Made by a program: the position numbers and the translations under genes. 64,000 bases of DNA from the NCBI GenBank assembly GCA_011389745.1, contig JAABTQ010000003.1, positions 100,813 to 164,812 on the forward strand, written 5' to 3'. Shown here in pieces: positions 43,715-52,446 of this stretch. This DNA is from Desulfobacteraceae bacterium. Its GTDB lineage: Bacteria; Desulfobacterota; Desulfobacteria; Desulfobacterales; SKZT01. Under the pieces are notes generated by a model. The model searched no databases. It was not told the origin of the DNA and saw only the letters and a list, made by a program, of their open reading frames with translations. How positions within the stretch are numbered: the first letter of the stretch is position 1; each line of letters opens with the position of its first letter.

Positions 43715-45613
43715 ATGGCTTTAATGGGCATGCGGGAAGTGAGCTGGGGATTTGATGATCCCCCGCTTATTGAAAACATCAGCTTTCAGATTGAAAAAGG
43801 TGAGCGGGTGTGTTTGCTGGGTCGAAACGGGGTGGGAAAATCGACCTTTCTTAAACTATTAAGCGGTGAAATGGCTCCTGACAGTGGTGAGGTCTGGCGT
43901 CAGCAAGGGGTGTCGGTTGCTTCGCTTAAACAGGATGTGCTCACCGGCTTTGAGGGGACAATTTTCGATCTGGTGGCTCAGGGTTTGGGTGATCAGGGAA
44001 AAATCATGTCAGAATACAATCACTTGAGCAAAATGCCTGAAACAGCCCATGCGCCCGATTCGATTCAAAGGCGTGGACAGCTTCAGCACCTTTTGGATAT
44101 CGATGACGGGTGGTCGCTTTTTAACAGGGTGGAAAACGTTCTGTCCCGAACAGGTCTTGATCCCGAGGCAAAATTCACCGATCTTTCGGCAGGGATGAAA
44201 CGCCGGGCGCTTTTTACCCGGGCCCTTGGTCAGGCACCCGATATTTTGCTTCTGGATGAACCCACCAACCATTTTGATATTGAATCGATTCTGTGGATGG
44301 AAGAGTTTGTGCTTCGCCATATCAAAACACTCATTTTTGTAACCCATGACCGTGCTTTTTTAAAAAATATTTCAACCCGGGTACTGGAACTGGATCGTGG
44401 AGTCCTGACATCCTATGAATGCGATTATGACACCTATTTGAAAAGAAAACAGGCCGCTTTGGATGCCGAAGAAAATCAAAACCGGCAGTTCGATAAAAAG
44501 CTTACTCAGGAAGAAATCTGGATCAGGCAGGGAGTCAAAGCCAGAAGGACGCGAAATGAAGGACGAGTCACTGCGCTTGAAAAAATGCGGGAAGCATTTC
44601 GGGCCCGGCGTAAAAAAATCGGAAATGTCCGAATGCAGGTTCAAGAGGCGGAAAGGACAGGAAAGTTGGTCATCGAAGCCAAAGAAATTTCCTTTTCCTA
44701 CGATCACACACCGGTCTTGAAAGAGTTTTCCACAGTGATCATGCGCGGAGACAAGGTGGGGATTATCGGTCCCAATGGTGTGGGAAAATCAACGCTTTTA
44801 GGCATCCTTTTAAAAGAAATATCACCGGATTCCGGCAATGTTCGTCACGGAACCAACCTTCAAATCGCTTATTTCGACCAGTTGCGTATGGCCCTTGATG
44901 AGGATAAAACCGTGGTGGAAAATATCGGTGAAGGAAACGACTTCATTGTCTTTAACGGAGAAAAACGGCATGTGATCAGCCATCTTAAGGATTTTTTATT
45001 CTCTCCCCAAAGATGCCGCATGCCGGTCCACGTGCTTTCAGGGGGTGAGAAAAACAGATTGTTGCTGGCTAAACTTTTCACACAGCCCTCCAACATGCTT
45101 GTGCTCGATGAGCCCACCAACGATCTGGATATTGAAACGCTGGAACTTCTGGAGGAGTTGTTGTTCGAGTTTTCCGGCACCATTTTAATTGTCAGCCATG
45201 ATAGGGCTTTTTTAAACAACATGGTCACAAGCACACTGGTTTTTGAAGTCAGCGGGCAAGTGACCGAATATGCCGGAGGCTATGATGACTGGCTGACTCA
45301 AAGACCACAATCAGATGTCATCCAATCACGCCAAAAAAAAGCGCCGGAAAAAATCAAACAAAAATTCCGGCAGATAAAGACACAAAAACTGACATTTAAG
45401 GAAAAACAGGAATTAAAAGATCTTCCGCAAATAATCGATAAATTTGAATCCAGACAAAAAGAACTCTATGACATCATGTCCGACCCTCTGTTTTATAAAA
45501 TGGAAAAAGAGGACATAGCACGGATTAAATCACAATTAGAAGAAACAGAAAAAGCAATCGAGGATGCATATATTCGCTGGGAAGCACTTGACGGAAAAAG
45601 CTCGGACCTGTGA
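43715..45613 (+). CDS. uup: ABC-F ATPase, Uup-like
   Basis: The 632-residue soluble protein has two ABC domains: Walker A GRNGVGKST at about 36-44 and GPNGVGKST near 350, each followed by a Walker B ending in DEPTN. Between them is the ABC-F linker. A C-terminal coiled coil of about 90 residues (from ~540, lysine- and glutamate-rich) is the mark of Uup. The first signature reads LSAGMKRRA, the second LSGGEKNR. ABC-F proteins act on ribosomes; Uup also affects DNA branch intermediates. AAGGAAAAC precedes the ATG. No transmembrane parts are present. Confidence 0.87.
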   Translation: MALMGMREVSWGFDDPPLIENISFQIEKGERVCLLGRNGVGKSTFLKLLSGEMAPDSGEVWRQQGVSVASLKQDVLTGFEGTIFDLVAQGLGDQGKIMSEYNHLSKMPETAHAPDSIQRRGQLQHLLDIDDGWSLFNRVENVLSRTGLDPEAKFTDLSAGMKRRALFTRALGQAPDILLLDEPTNHFDIESILWMEEFVLRHIKTLIFVTHDRAFLKNISTRVLELDRGVLTSYECDYDTYLKRKQAALDAEENQNRQFDKKLTQEEIWIRQGVKARRTRNEGRVTALEKMREAFRARRKKIGNVRMQVQEAERTGKLVIEAKEISFSYDHTPVLKEFSTVIMRGDKVGIIGPNGVGKSTLLGILLKEISPDSGNVRHGTNLQIAYFDQLRMALDEDKTVVENIGEGNDFIVFNGEKRHVISHLKDFLFSPQRCRMPVHVLSGGEKNRLLLAKLFTQPSNMLVLDEPTNDLDIETLELLEELLFEFSGTILIVSHDRAFLNNMVTSTLVFEVSGQVTEYAGGYDDWLTQRPQSDVIQSRQKKAPEKIKQKFRQIKTQKLTFKEKQELKDLPQIIDKFESRQKELYDIMSDPLFYKMEKEDIARIKSQLEETEKAIEDAYIRWEALDGKSSDL

Positions 45614-45809
45614 CCATTCTATTCGGGGATTTCCATTGTTACCTGATGGTGGTTTTAGTCGATTTCTACACCTGCCGGTTATCTCACAAGTTGTTTTTAT
45701 CTTTCGGAGAAATACCTTACCGTTGTATTTTTTATGGGTATTCTTTAACATGGCAAATCCAGCAAGATGGAAAACCAACAAATGATCTATTAAGAAAGTT
45801 TAAAGCAGT

Positions 45810-45836
45810 CATTATAGGAGCAACAACTTGAAATCC
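45810..45836. repeat. Dispersed 27-bp repeat, copy 2
   Basis: CATTATAGGAGCAACAACTT matches 16440-16459 with one substitution, and GAAATCC follows in place of CGAATCC. It lies in the 288-base gap between the ABC-F gene and the DUF748 gene, in which I see nothing else. Confidence 0.4.
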
Positions 45837-45901
45837 TCATAAATTTCAGGTAATTCAAACTGGCATTGACAGCAGCAAACCTTCTCTTGGGGAGAACAAC
45901 C

Positions 45902-48900
45902 ATGAACCGTCTGGCGCGAATCTTTAAAAGCAAACTGTTTATCATCGGTATTTCCGCAATCCTTATTTATACTCTTGTAGGATTTTTCCTGGTTCCCTAT
46001 CTTGTGCAGTATTATGTGCCCGGGATCGTCCAGGACAAATTCGAAAAGAAAGCCGCTATTGGCAAGGTGCGTTTCAACCCGTATGTTTTCACCTTCGAGG
46101 CGAACGATTTCCGTATGGATGAGCTGGACGGGCAGCCCATCGCTGGATTTAAGAGGTTGTTTGTGGATTTTGAACTCAAGAGTCTTTTTAAATGGGCCTG
46201 GACATTTAAGCAGATCGCTTTAGAACAGCCGCACTTGAATACAATTATCGCCCGAAATGGTACCTTGAATCTCGCCCAGATTGTGCCGGCTTCGGATACA
46301 ACGCCTTCCGAGGAAAAAGATAAATCGCTGCCAAGACTGTTTTTTGAACAACTTGTTATTGAACAGGGCCGTATAGATTTTATCGATAAGCGCCAGTCTG
46401 AACCCGCGACCGTTAATTTTATGCCTTTGAATATCAATATCCATAACCTTACGACCCTTCCTGAGCAGGAAGGATCAAAAACCATCACAGCAACCACCGG
46501 TGACGGGGAGACTTTCCAGTGGACCGGTAATATCGATTTGAAGCCGCTAGCTGCACGCGGAACCTTTAAGTTTGAAAACATCCGTGCCGCCACCCTTTGG
46601 AAGTTTGCAAGGGACTCCTTAAATCTTGAAGCGCCGGAGGGCAAACTCAACGTTACAGCCGACTACGATTTCGATCTGGGTGACGCAGGCCCGAAGTTGA
46701 CTCTTGATAATCTGGCCGCTGCGCTCACCGGTGTAATATTGAAATTGAGGGGTGCCCAGGTGCCGTTTCTGGAAATTCCCGACATGAGGATCATGGACTC
46801 AGGGTTTGATCTGATTAAACAGCAGGGTGAAATCAACAAGGTTGCTGTTGCCGGCGGCGCTGCGAGAATTGCAGTGGACAAAAGCGGTGTGCTTAACGTG
46901 GAACGTATCGTAAAAGCCTCCGGGTCAACCCCCCCTGATGTCCGTGAACCGTCGGAGATCAAAGATGCCGGAACAAAACCGTGGAAAATCAGCCTGTCTG
47001 ATTTTAACATGGACGGTTTTTCTCTTGAATACCGGGATGGAAGCCGGTCACCTGGACTCAAAGCCGGCATTGATAACATTAAGGTCGATCTGAAAGCCCA
47101 GGCGGAAACCGGCAGCGCTCATACCAAGGTTTTAATAAATGATATCGCCGTAGACCTTACTAAAATAGTTGCCGGATTGACCGACACGCCCGAGCATGAG
47201 GTCCTGATCAACAAAATCATCCTTGCCGGCGGCACCTTCGACCTGGTGCCGAATACCTTCACCATGGAAAAAATCGCCGCCATCGGCGGCAACATTGACC
47301 TGAAACGAGAAGCAGATGGCAACATCAATCTGGCTCTTCTTGTCCAGCCTCCTCAAAAAGGGCTGATCAGTAAGGAATTCGAGGAAAAGGAAACCGAAGG
47401 CCATCCGATTCAGTTTCTGGCTAAAACCATTTCCGTGTCGGGTCTGGAAACCGCCTTTTCAGATTTTTCCGTGCAATCCGATGGCACGATCATAAATTTC
47501 GAAGACATTACCGTCGTTTTAAACAACGTGGACGGCAAGTCACCCATGACATTTAATCTGGGGCTTAAAGTCCGTGAAGGCGGTCAGATTGAGGCTGAAG
47601 GAACCATCGATCCCGTAATTCCTTCCGTGGAATCAGAAGTCCAGGTATCGGATTTCAATCTGACTCCTTTCCAGCCCTATATAGACCAAGCGGTTTACCT
47701 GGAGCTTACCTCGGGTGCCGTCTCAACTGTAGGTAACCTGAGATATGGCATTAAGGAAGCAGGATCTCAGACCGCATATAATGGCACGTTAAAATTGGAA
47801 AATCTTCGTTTGGCCGAACCCGGCAACGAGGAGCCACTTCTGGGCTGGAAGACCCTTGAGTCCGATCAACTGACGCTTCACATAGAACCCAACCGGTTCG
47901 AGATTGATGAACTGATTCTTTCGCAGCTCGTTGGCAGGCTTATCATCTACGAGGACAACACACTCAATGTCGTGAAGGTATTCAAGACTGATCCGGATTC
48001 TAAACCGGCAACTCCTGATTCGGCAACGGTTGCTGAAATTGCCGATGATCCTTTTCCGATATTTGTCCGCAGACTTACCCTCAGCGACGGCAAGATGGAA
48101 TTTGCGGACCTGAGCCTGACGCCTCAGTTCGGAACCAGAATCCATGAGCTTAAAGGGGTGGTGGCGGGTATTTCCACAAAACAAGATGCCCGTGCCCAGG
48201 TTAAACTAGACGGTCGGGTTGACGATTACGGAACCGCCAATATCGACGGTGAGCTGAACACCTCCGACCCAAAGGCATTTACCGATATCAGCATGGTTTT
48301 TCGCAATGTGGAGATGGCCAAGCTCACACCTTATTCAGGACGCTTCGCTGGTCGTGAGATTGACTCGGGCAAGCTTTCTCTGGACCTGGAATACGATATC
48401 CGGGAAAGCCGGCTCGTGGGGGACAACCAGATTATTGTGGAACGTCTGGAGCTCGGAGAAAGGGTCAAAAGCCCTGCCGCGGTAAACCTTCCTCTGGATC
48501 TTGCTATCGCATTGCTGGAGGATAGTAACGGAGTGATCGACATCGGCCTTCCGGTCAGGGGAGATATTGACTCACCCGAGTTCAGCTTCGGAGCGCTGAT
48601 CTGGAAAGCTTTCACCAGCCTGATCACCAGAATTGCGACAAGCCCTTTCCGTGCCTTGGGAGCGTTGCTCCCCGGTGGTGGTGAAGAAACCCTGAACATG
48701 GTCGCTTATGAACCTGGAAATCCTGGCATACCGCCGCCGGAAAAGGAGAAACTTGCCAAGTTGGGTGCTGCCTTACAAAAAAGACCGAAATTAAAACTGA
48801 CGGTGCAAGGCCGCTACAACCCGGAAACGGATCTGGCCGAGCTTCGCTCGATAAGCTTGCGCCGAAACCTGGTTATCCGGCAGGGACAGGAATTGGAACC

Positions 48901-49294
48901 GGGTATGGATCCGGGACCGGTGGACTATGGCAACCCTGACACCGTTGAGGCTCTGGAGGACATGTTTGAAGAAAAATTCGGATCCCAAGCACTCAAAACC
49001 ATTAAAGAAGAACTGAAGGCTGCGGAAAAAAAGGCTAAGAAAGACAAAGATGATGGTTACGAAATAAAGGATCCGGGTCATCTTGCTAAAATCTTGTACT
49101 CAAGGCTGGTGGATGCTGAACCTGTTGGAAAACCTGAGCTTGTCAGGCTGGCCGATACCCGTTCCCAGGCCATCCTGGGAGAACTGACCGGACCGGGAGG
49201 GTTCCCGGAGGAACGTATTGAAATTAAATCCTCGACTGCCACGACCAGTAAGGGTCAGCCCACCGCATTGCTGGACCTTGAGGTGATAAAATAG
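45902..49294 (+). CDS. DUF748 (AsmA-like) inner-membrane anchored envelope protein
   Basis: This is a 1130-residue protein. After a short basic start (MNRLARIFKSK) comes a transmembrane helix (about 11-33), then a very long periplasmic region. It is made of repeating AsmA/YhdP-like beta units, such as LEQPHLNTIIARNGTLNLAQI and KMEFADLSLTPQFGTRIHELKG. It ends with a DUF748 C-terminus (KLKLTVQGRYNPETDLAELR) and a charged tail. AsmA-like proteins of this length are thought to form bridges for phospholipid transport to the outer membrane; that role here is inference. I chose the ATG at 45902 since GGGGAG stands before it. It is a single gene. Confidence 0.85.
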   Translation: MNRLARIFKSKLFIIGISAILIYTLVGFFLVPYLVQYYVPGIVQDKFEKKAAIGKVRFNPYVFTFEANDFRMDELDGQPIAGFKRLFVDFELKSLFKWAWTFKQIALEQPHLNTIIARNGTLNLAQIVPASDTTPSEEKDKSLPRLFFEQLVIEQGRIDFIDKRQSEPATVNFMPLNINIHNLTTLPEQEGSKTITATTGDGETFQWTGNIDLKPLAARGTFKFENIRAATLWKFARDSLNLEAPEGKLNVTADYDFDLGDAGPKLTLDNLAAALTGVILKLRGAQVPFLEIPDMRIMDSGFDLIKQQGEINKVAVAGGAARIAVDKSGVLNVERIVKASGSTPPDVREPSEIKDAGTKPWKISLSDFNMDGFSLEYRDGSRSPGLKAGIDNIKVDLKAQAETGSAHTKVLINDIAVDLTKIVAGLTDTPEHEVLINKIILAGGTFDLVPNTFTMEKIAAIGGNIDLKREADGNINLALLVQPPQKGLISKEFEEKETEGHPIQFLAKTISVSGLETAFSDFSVQSDGTIINFEDITVVLNNVDGKSPMTFNLGLKVREGGQIEAEGTIDPVIPSVESEVQVSDFNLTPFQPYIDQAVYLELTSGAVSTVGNLRYGIKEAGSQTAYNGTLKLENLRLAEPGNEEPLLGWKTLESDQLTLHIEPNRFEIDELILSQLVGRLIIYEDNTLNVVKVFKTDPDSKPATPDSATVAEIADDPFPIFVRRLTLSDGKMEFADLSLTPQFGTRIHELKGVVAGISTKQDARAQVKLDGRVDDYGTANIDGELNTSDPKAFTDISMVFRNVEMAKLTPYSGRFAGREIDSGKLSLDLEYDIRESRLVGDNQIIVERLELGERVKSPAAVNLPLDLAIALLEDSNGVIDIGLPVRGDIDSPEFSFGALIWKAFTSLITRIATSPFRALGALLPGGGEETLNMVAYEPGNPGIPPPEKEKLAKLGAALQKRPKLKLTVQGRYNPETDLAELRSISLRRNLVIRQGQELEPGMDPGPVDYGNPDTVEALEDMFEEKFGSQALKTIKEELKAAEKKAKKDKDDGYEIKDPGHLAKILYSRLVDAEPVGKPELVRLADTRSQAILGELTGPGGFPEERIEIKSSTATTSKGQPTALLDLEVIK

Positions 49295-49305
49295 ATTCTT
49301 CCTCT

Positions 49306-49547
49306 GTCATTCTGAGGGAGCGACTCGCAGAAGGTCAAAACCCGGAAAGACAATAATTCACTAAATGCTACATTAAACCATGGCGACCGAAGAATCTCCG
49401 GTTGCAACCAGCCAGTGATCATCTAATCTGACCTGAGGTTGCAAAAAGACAAAAAAATAGGCCGTATTGAGGTAAACGAAAGATTCTTCATCGGCCAATT
49501 TTTCCGTTCCAACTGATCAGCTTCGGTGTTGGCCTCTTCAGAATGAC
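49306..49547. mobile_element. 242-bp MITE-like element with 10-bp terminal inverted repeats
   Basis: The ends GTCATTCTGA and TCAGAATGAC are perfect complements 242 bp apart. The interior contains CGACCGAAGAATCTCCGG, which recurs near 55677, and a right end which recurs at 21296 and 33965. There is no reading frame of note. It fills much of the 465-base gap before the tolC-like gene; the rest (49548-49759) is AT-rich leader without visible gene. Confidence 0.65.
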
Positions 49548-49759
49548 ACTCTATATCGGCTTTGACCGCATGGATTATCTCCGGATTACTCAACTTGAGG
49601 GATAAATTTTACTTTAAAACTCCCCAATAATGAAAGAAAAAAGCAATTTTATTGACATACCACCTTGTTTTTGCCATATTTCGAGGCATTAAACTATATG
49701 TCAATATTTCAATCCGAATTTTAATCCGATTTTTATGTGTTTAAAATGAAAGCGAGAAG

Positions 49760-51274
49760 ATGAGTGCTCGGATAATACCGGTTTATGGGTCTGTTGTATC
49801 ATTATTCCTGCTGATTATTTTTATAGGAATGGTCCTTTTAGGGTGCGGAGCCACGGACCGGTATTCCTATTCCGGTGTCTATGCCGATTATGCGGATTCG
49901 GTTTTGCCGGAAGATTCTGATACGGCTAAATTCCGGGCCGGGGAAAACGATGAGGGCTCCGATGTTATTTCCGCTGTTCCCCTCGAAAAACCACTGACCA
50001 TCGAAGAGGTTCTTTCCGTAGCCCTGAAAAACAATCCGGACCTGAAGCAGGCTCACTTCAGAATTCAACAGGCTAAAGCCATGACAGATCTTTCCCATTC
50101 AGCCTTCTGGCCGGCACTTGGATTCTATACCGAATATATGCAGGGGGATGCTCCTTCTTCCTATTTGTTTAAGACCATCGATCAGCGAAAGCTTCCTCCT
50201 GATGCGAATTTCAATGAACCGGGATGGTTTGAAAATTATGAAACAGGTCTGAACGCCAGGATGAACCTGTTTAACAGCGGGAAAGACTACCTGGCCGTTC
50301 AAATGGCTAAAAAAGATGAAATGATCGCTAACCTGGATCGTCAGACTCTTGAAAATAGACTCATCACCCAGGTCATCACGACTTTCTACAATACTCTTGC
50401 TGCTGAAGAGTTTATTAACATTGCCCGGGAATCGGTCAACACCATTTCAGAGCAGCTCCGGATCATGCGGGTACGTTTTGAAGGTGGCGGAGCCTTGAAA
50501 TCCGATGTGCTCTCTTTGGAAGTCCGGCTGGCTCAAGCAAAAGAACAACTGATGAGCACCGAAAACCATTATAAAATAACGCTAACCACACTCTCAACTC
50601 TGATGGGGCTCGATCCCGCCATGTTCACCGAATGGCAGGACATATTGGAAAAATCGTCTCCCAATACTCCTTACGTTCCCGACACATATGCCGATGGTGT
50701 CATAGATGCCCTTGAAAACCGTCCTGAGCTGGCCTGGGTTCGCCAGCAGGTGATTCAGTCCCGGATAGGACTTGATTCGGCCAGAACCGGTTATTTGCCA
50801 CGCCTGGACCTGATGGCCAAATATTACATGGCAGACCCGAACATAAAATACAATACCGAGCGCGAAAACTGGATTGCCGCGCTCATGTTCAACTGGGATT
50901 TTTTTACCGGATTTGCCACCCCGGCAGCCGTACGAAAAGCCGAAGCCATGCTTCAAGAAATGCTGGAGGCCGACCGGCAAACGGTCCTTAGCATCAGGAT
51001 GGATGTCAAGACCGCTTATCTGAACCTTCAGGAAGCTCAATCCCGCTACCAGGTAGCGGTCAGCTCTGTGGCGAGTGCTGAAGAATCTTTGAGGCTGGTA
51101 AAAAATTACTACATAGGCGGATCGGTTCCGGTGACCCGCTTTTTAGAAGCTGAACTGGATCTGAATCGTGCCCGAGTCCGAGCCTCTGCCGCTTATTACG
51201 ACCGGATCAAGGCAACATCCGAAATCGCCCGAGCTATCGGCTTGTGGTCTTCTCAAACCATTTTTCCGGAATAG
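49760..51274 (+). CDS. TolC-family outer-membrane efflux protein (lipoprotein)
   Basis: The 504-residue protein has a hydrophobic N-terminus with lipobox VLLGC near residue 30, so the mature form should be lipid-anchored in the outer membrane. Two TolC-type repeats follow: LTIEEVLSVALKNNPDLKQAHFRIQQAKAM begins the first, and FNWDFFTGFATPAAVRKAEAM and AYLNLQEAQSRYQVA lie in the second. It would form the outer channel for the HlyD adaptor and RND pump encoded immediately downstream. GAGAAG before the ATG is a modest ribosome site. Whether export concerns drugs, bile-like compounds or metals is not readable. Confidence 0.9.
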   Translation: MSARIIPVYGSVVSLFLLIIFIGMVLLGCGATDRYSYSGVYADYADSVLPEDSDTAKFRAGENDEGSDVISAVPLEKPLTIEEVLSVALKNNPDLKQAHFRIQQAKAMTDLSHSAFWPALGFYTEYMQGDAPSSYLFKTIDQRKLPPDANFNEPGWFENYETGLNARMNLFNSGKDYLAVQMAKKDEMIANLDRQTLENRLITQVITTFYNTLAAEEFINIARESVNTISEQLRIMRVRFEGGGALKSDVLSLEVRLAQAKEQLMSTENHYKITLTTLSTLMGLDPAMFTEWQDILEKSSPNTPYVPDTYADGVIDALENRPELAWVRQQVIQSRIGLDSARTGYLPRLDLMAKYYMADPNIKYNTERENWIAALMFNWDFFTGFATPAAVRKAEAMLQEMLEADRQTVLSIRMDVKTAYLNLQEAQSRYQVAVSSVASAEESLRLVKNYYIGGSVPVTRFLEAELDLNRARVRASAAYYDRIKATSEIARAIGLWSSQTIFPE

Positions 51275-51282
51275 ATGACGCC

Positions 51283-52446
51283 ATGAAAATAAATAAAAAA
51301 ACCATAATCATTCTTTTAATTGTTTTAGGGGTCATTTTTATAGGAATTGTGCTGGTTCTTTTTATTGGCCGGGACCGGGTGGGCCCCGGAATGGTCAGGC
51401 CAGAGCCGTCAACCACTGAGATACAAAAGAAAACCGCTCAGGCCATAATTAAACAAATAACCGATTGGTATGAAGCGGTTGGGACCGTACGTCCAAAGAC
51501 CGAAACCCACATCGAAGCACAGGTTTCTGCACAGGTGGTCGATGTTATGGTCCGGGCAGGAGACACGGTCGAAAAAGACCAGGTGTTGATTGTTCTGGAC
51601 AACCGGCAAATGGATACCCGGGTTTCCCAGGCACGGCAGGCTTTAAAAACGGCCATCTCATATAAAGAACAGGTAAATCAGACGTTAAATGCCGCCCAAG
51701 CTGCATTCAACGAAGCTGAAGCCGACCATAAACGAATCAAAACTTACTTTGAATCCCAGGCCGCCACCCAACAGGAACTGGAAATAACCAATTCACGGTT
51801 TCTGCAAGCCGAAGCCGGGTTGAAGCGAGCCAGGGAAGCCATGGAAGGTGCCACTGCCGGAATCCGTCAGTCCGAAGAGATGGTTCGTGAAGCTGAGATC
51901 TTTTTGGGCTACACCAGGGTCAAGGCTCCTGCCGAAGGCAAAGTATTGGAAAGACTGATCGAACCTGGTGACATGGCCCTTCCGGGCAAGCCACTTATCC
52001 TTCTCAAAACCAGCAGCGCTCTGCAATTGGAAGCCTTTGTCCGGGAAGGCCTGATCCGGAATGTGGAGCCGGGAGCCGTTCTTTCCGCCGAAATTACCAC
52101 CCTGGATCAGACAGTGATGGCCCAGATGGAGGAAATCATTCCCTATGCCGATCCAAAAACGCGGACATTTCTTGTCAAAGCAAGCCTCCCGGAAATGGAG
52201 GGACTTTATCCGGGCATGTACGGCAAACTGCTGATCCCCTTAAAAACAACAGAGGTAGTCCTGATCCCGCCCGGGGCCATTCGCCGGATAGGCCAACTGG
52301 AAATGGTCAGAGTGAAAAAAGGGGATACCTGGGAGAAGCGTTACATCAAAACCGGCAAAACCCATGAAGGCTTGGTGGAAGTTTTGTCCGGTCTGAGCGG
52401 CAATGAAATGTTAATGATCGGGGAACCGGCAAATGACGGAAAATAA
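51283..52446 (+). CDS. RND efflux periplasmic adaptor (HlyD/AcrA family)
   Basis: The 387-residue protein begins with a transmembrane anchor (about 7-28). It has the lipoyl half motif HIEAQVSAQVVDVMVRAGDTVEKDQ, a coiled-coil hairpin (about 105-190), and the second half motif VKAPAEGKVLERLIEPGD. I start it at 51283 (MKINKKT), 8 bases past the TolC stop; a longer frame reaches into the TolC gene without family support. It should join the RND pump to the TolC-like channel. Its end overlaps the pump gene by 14 bases. Confidence 0.9.
   Translation: MKINKKTIIILLIVLGVIFIGIVLVLFIGRDRVGPGMVRPEPSTTEIQKKTAQAIIKQITDWYEAVGTVRPKTETHIEAQVSAQVVDVMVRAGDTVEKDQVLIVLDNRQMDTRVSQARQALKTAISYKEQVNQTLNAAQAAFNEAEADHKRIKTYFESQAATQQELEITNSRFLQAEAGLKRAREAMEGATAGIRQSEEMVREAEIFLGYTRVKAPAEGKVLERLIEPGDMALPGKPLILLKTSSALQLEAFVREGLIRNVEPGAVLSAEITTLDQTVMAQMEEIIPYADPKTRTFLVKASLPEMEGLYPGMYGKLLIPLKTTEVVLIPPGAIRRIGQLEMVRVKKGDTWEKRYIKTGKTHEGLVEVLSGLSGNEMLMIGEPANDGK

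Noticed and set aside
46012..46650. 212-residue minus-strand frame within the DUF748 gene
   Set aside because: Serine- and arginine-rich shadow of the real coding strand.
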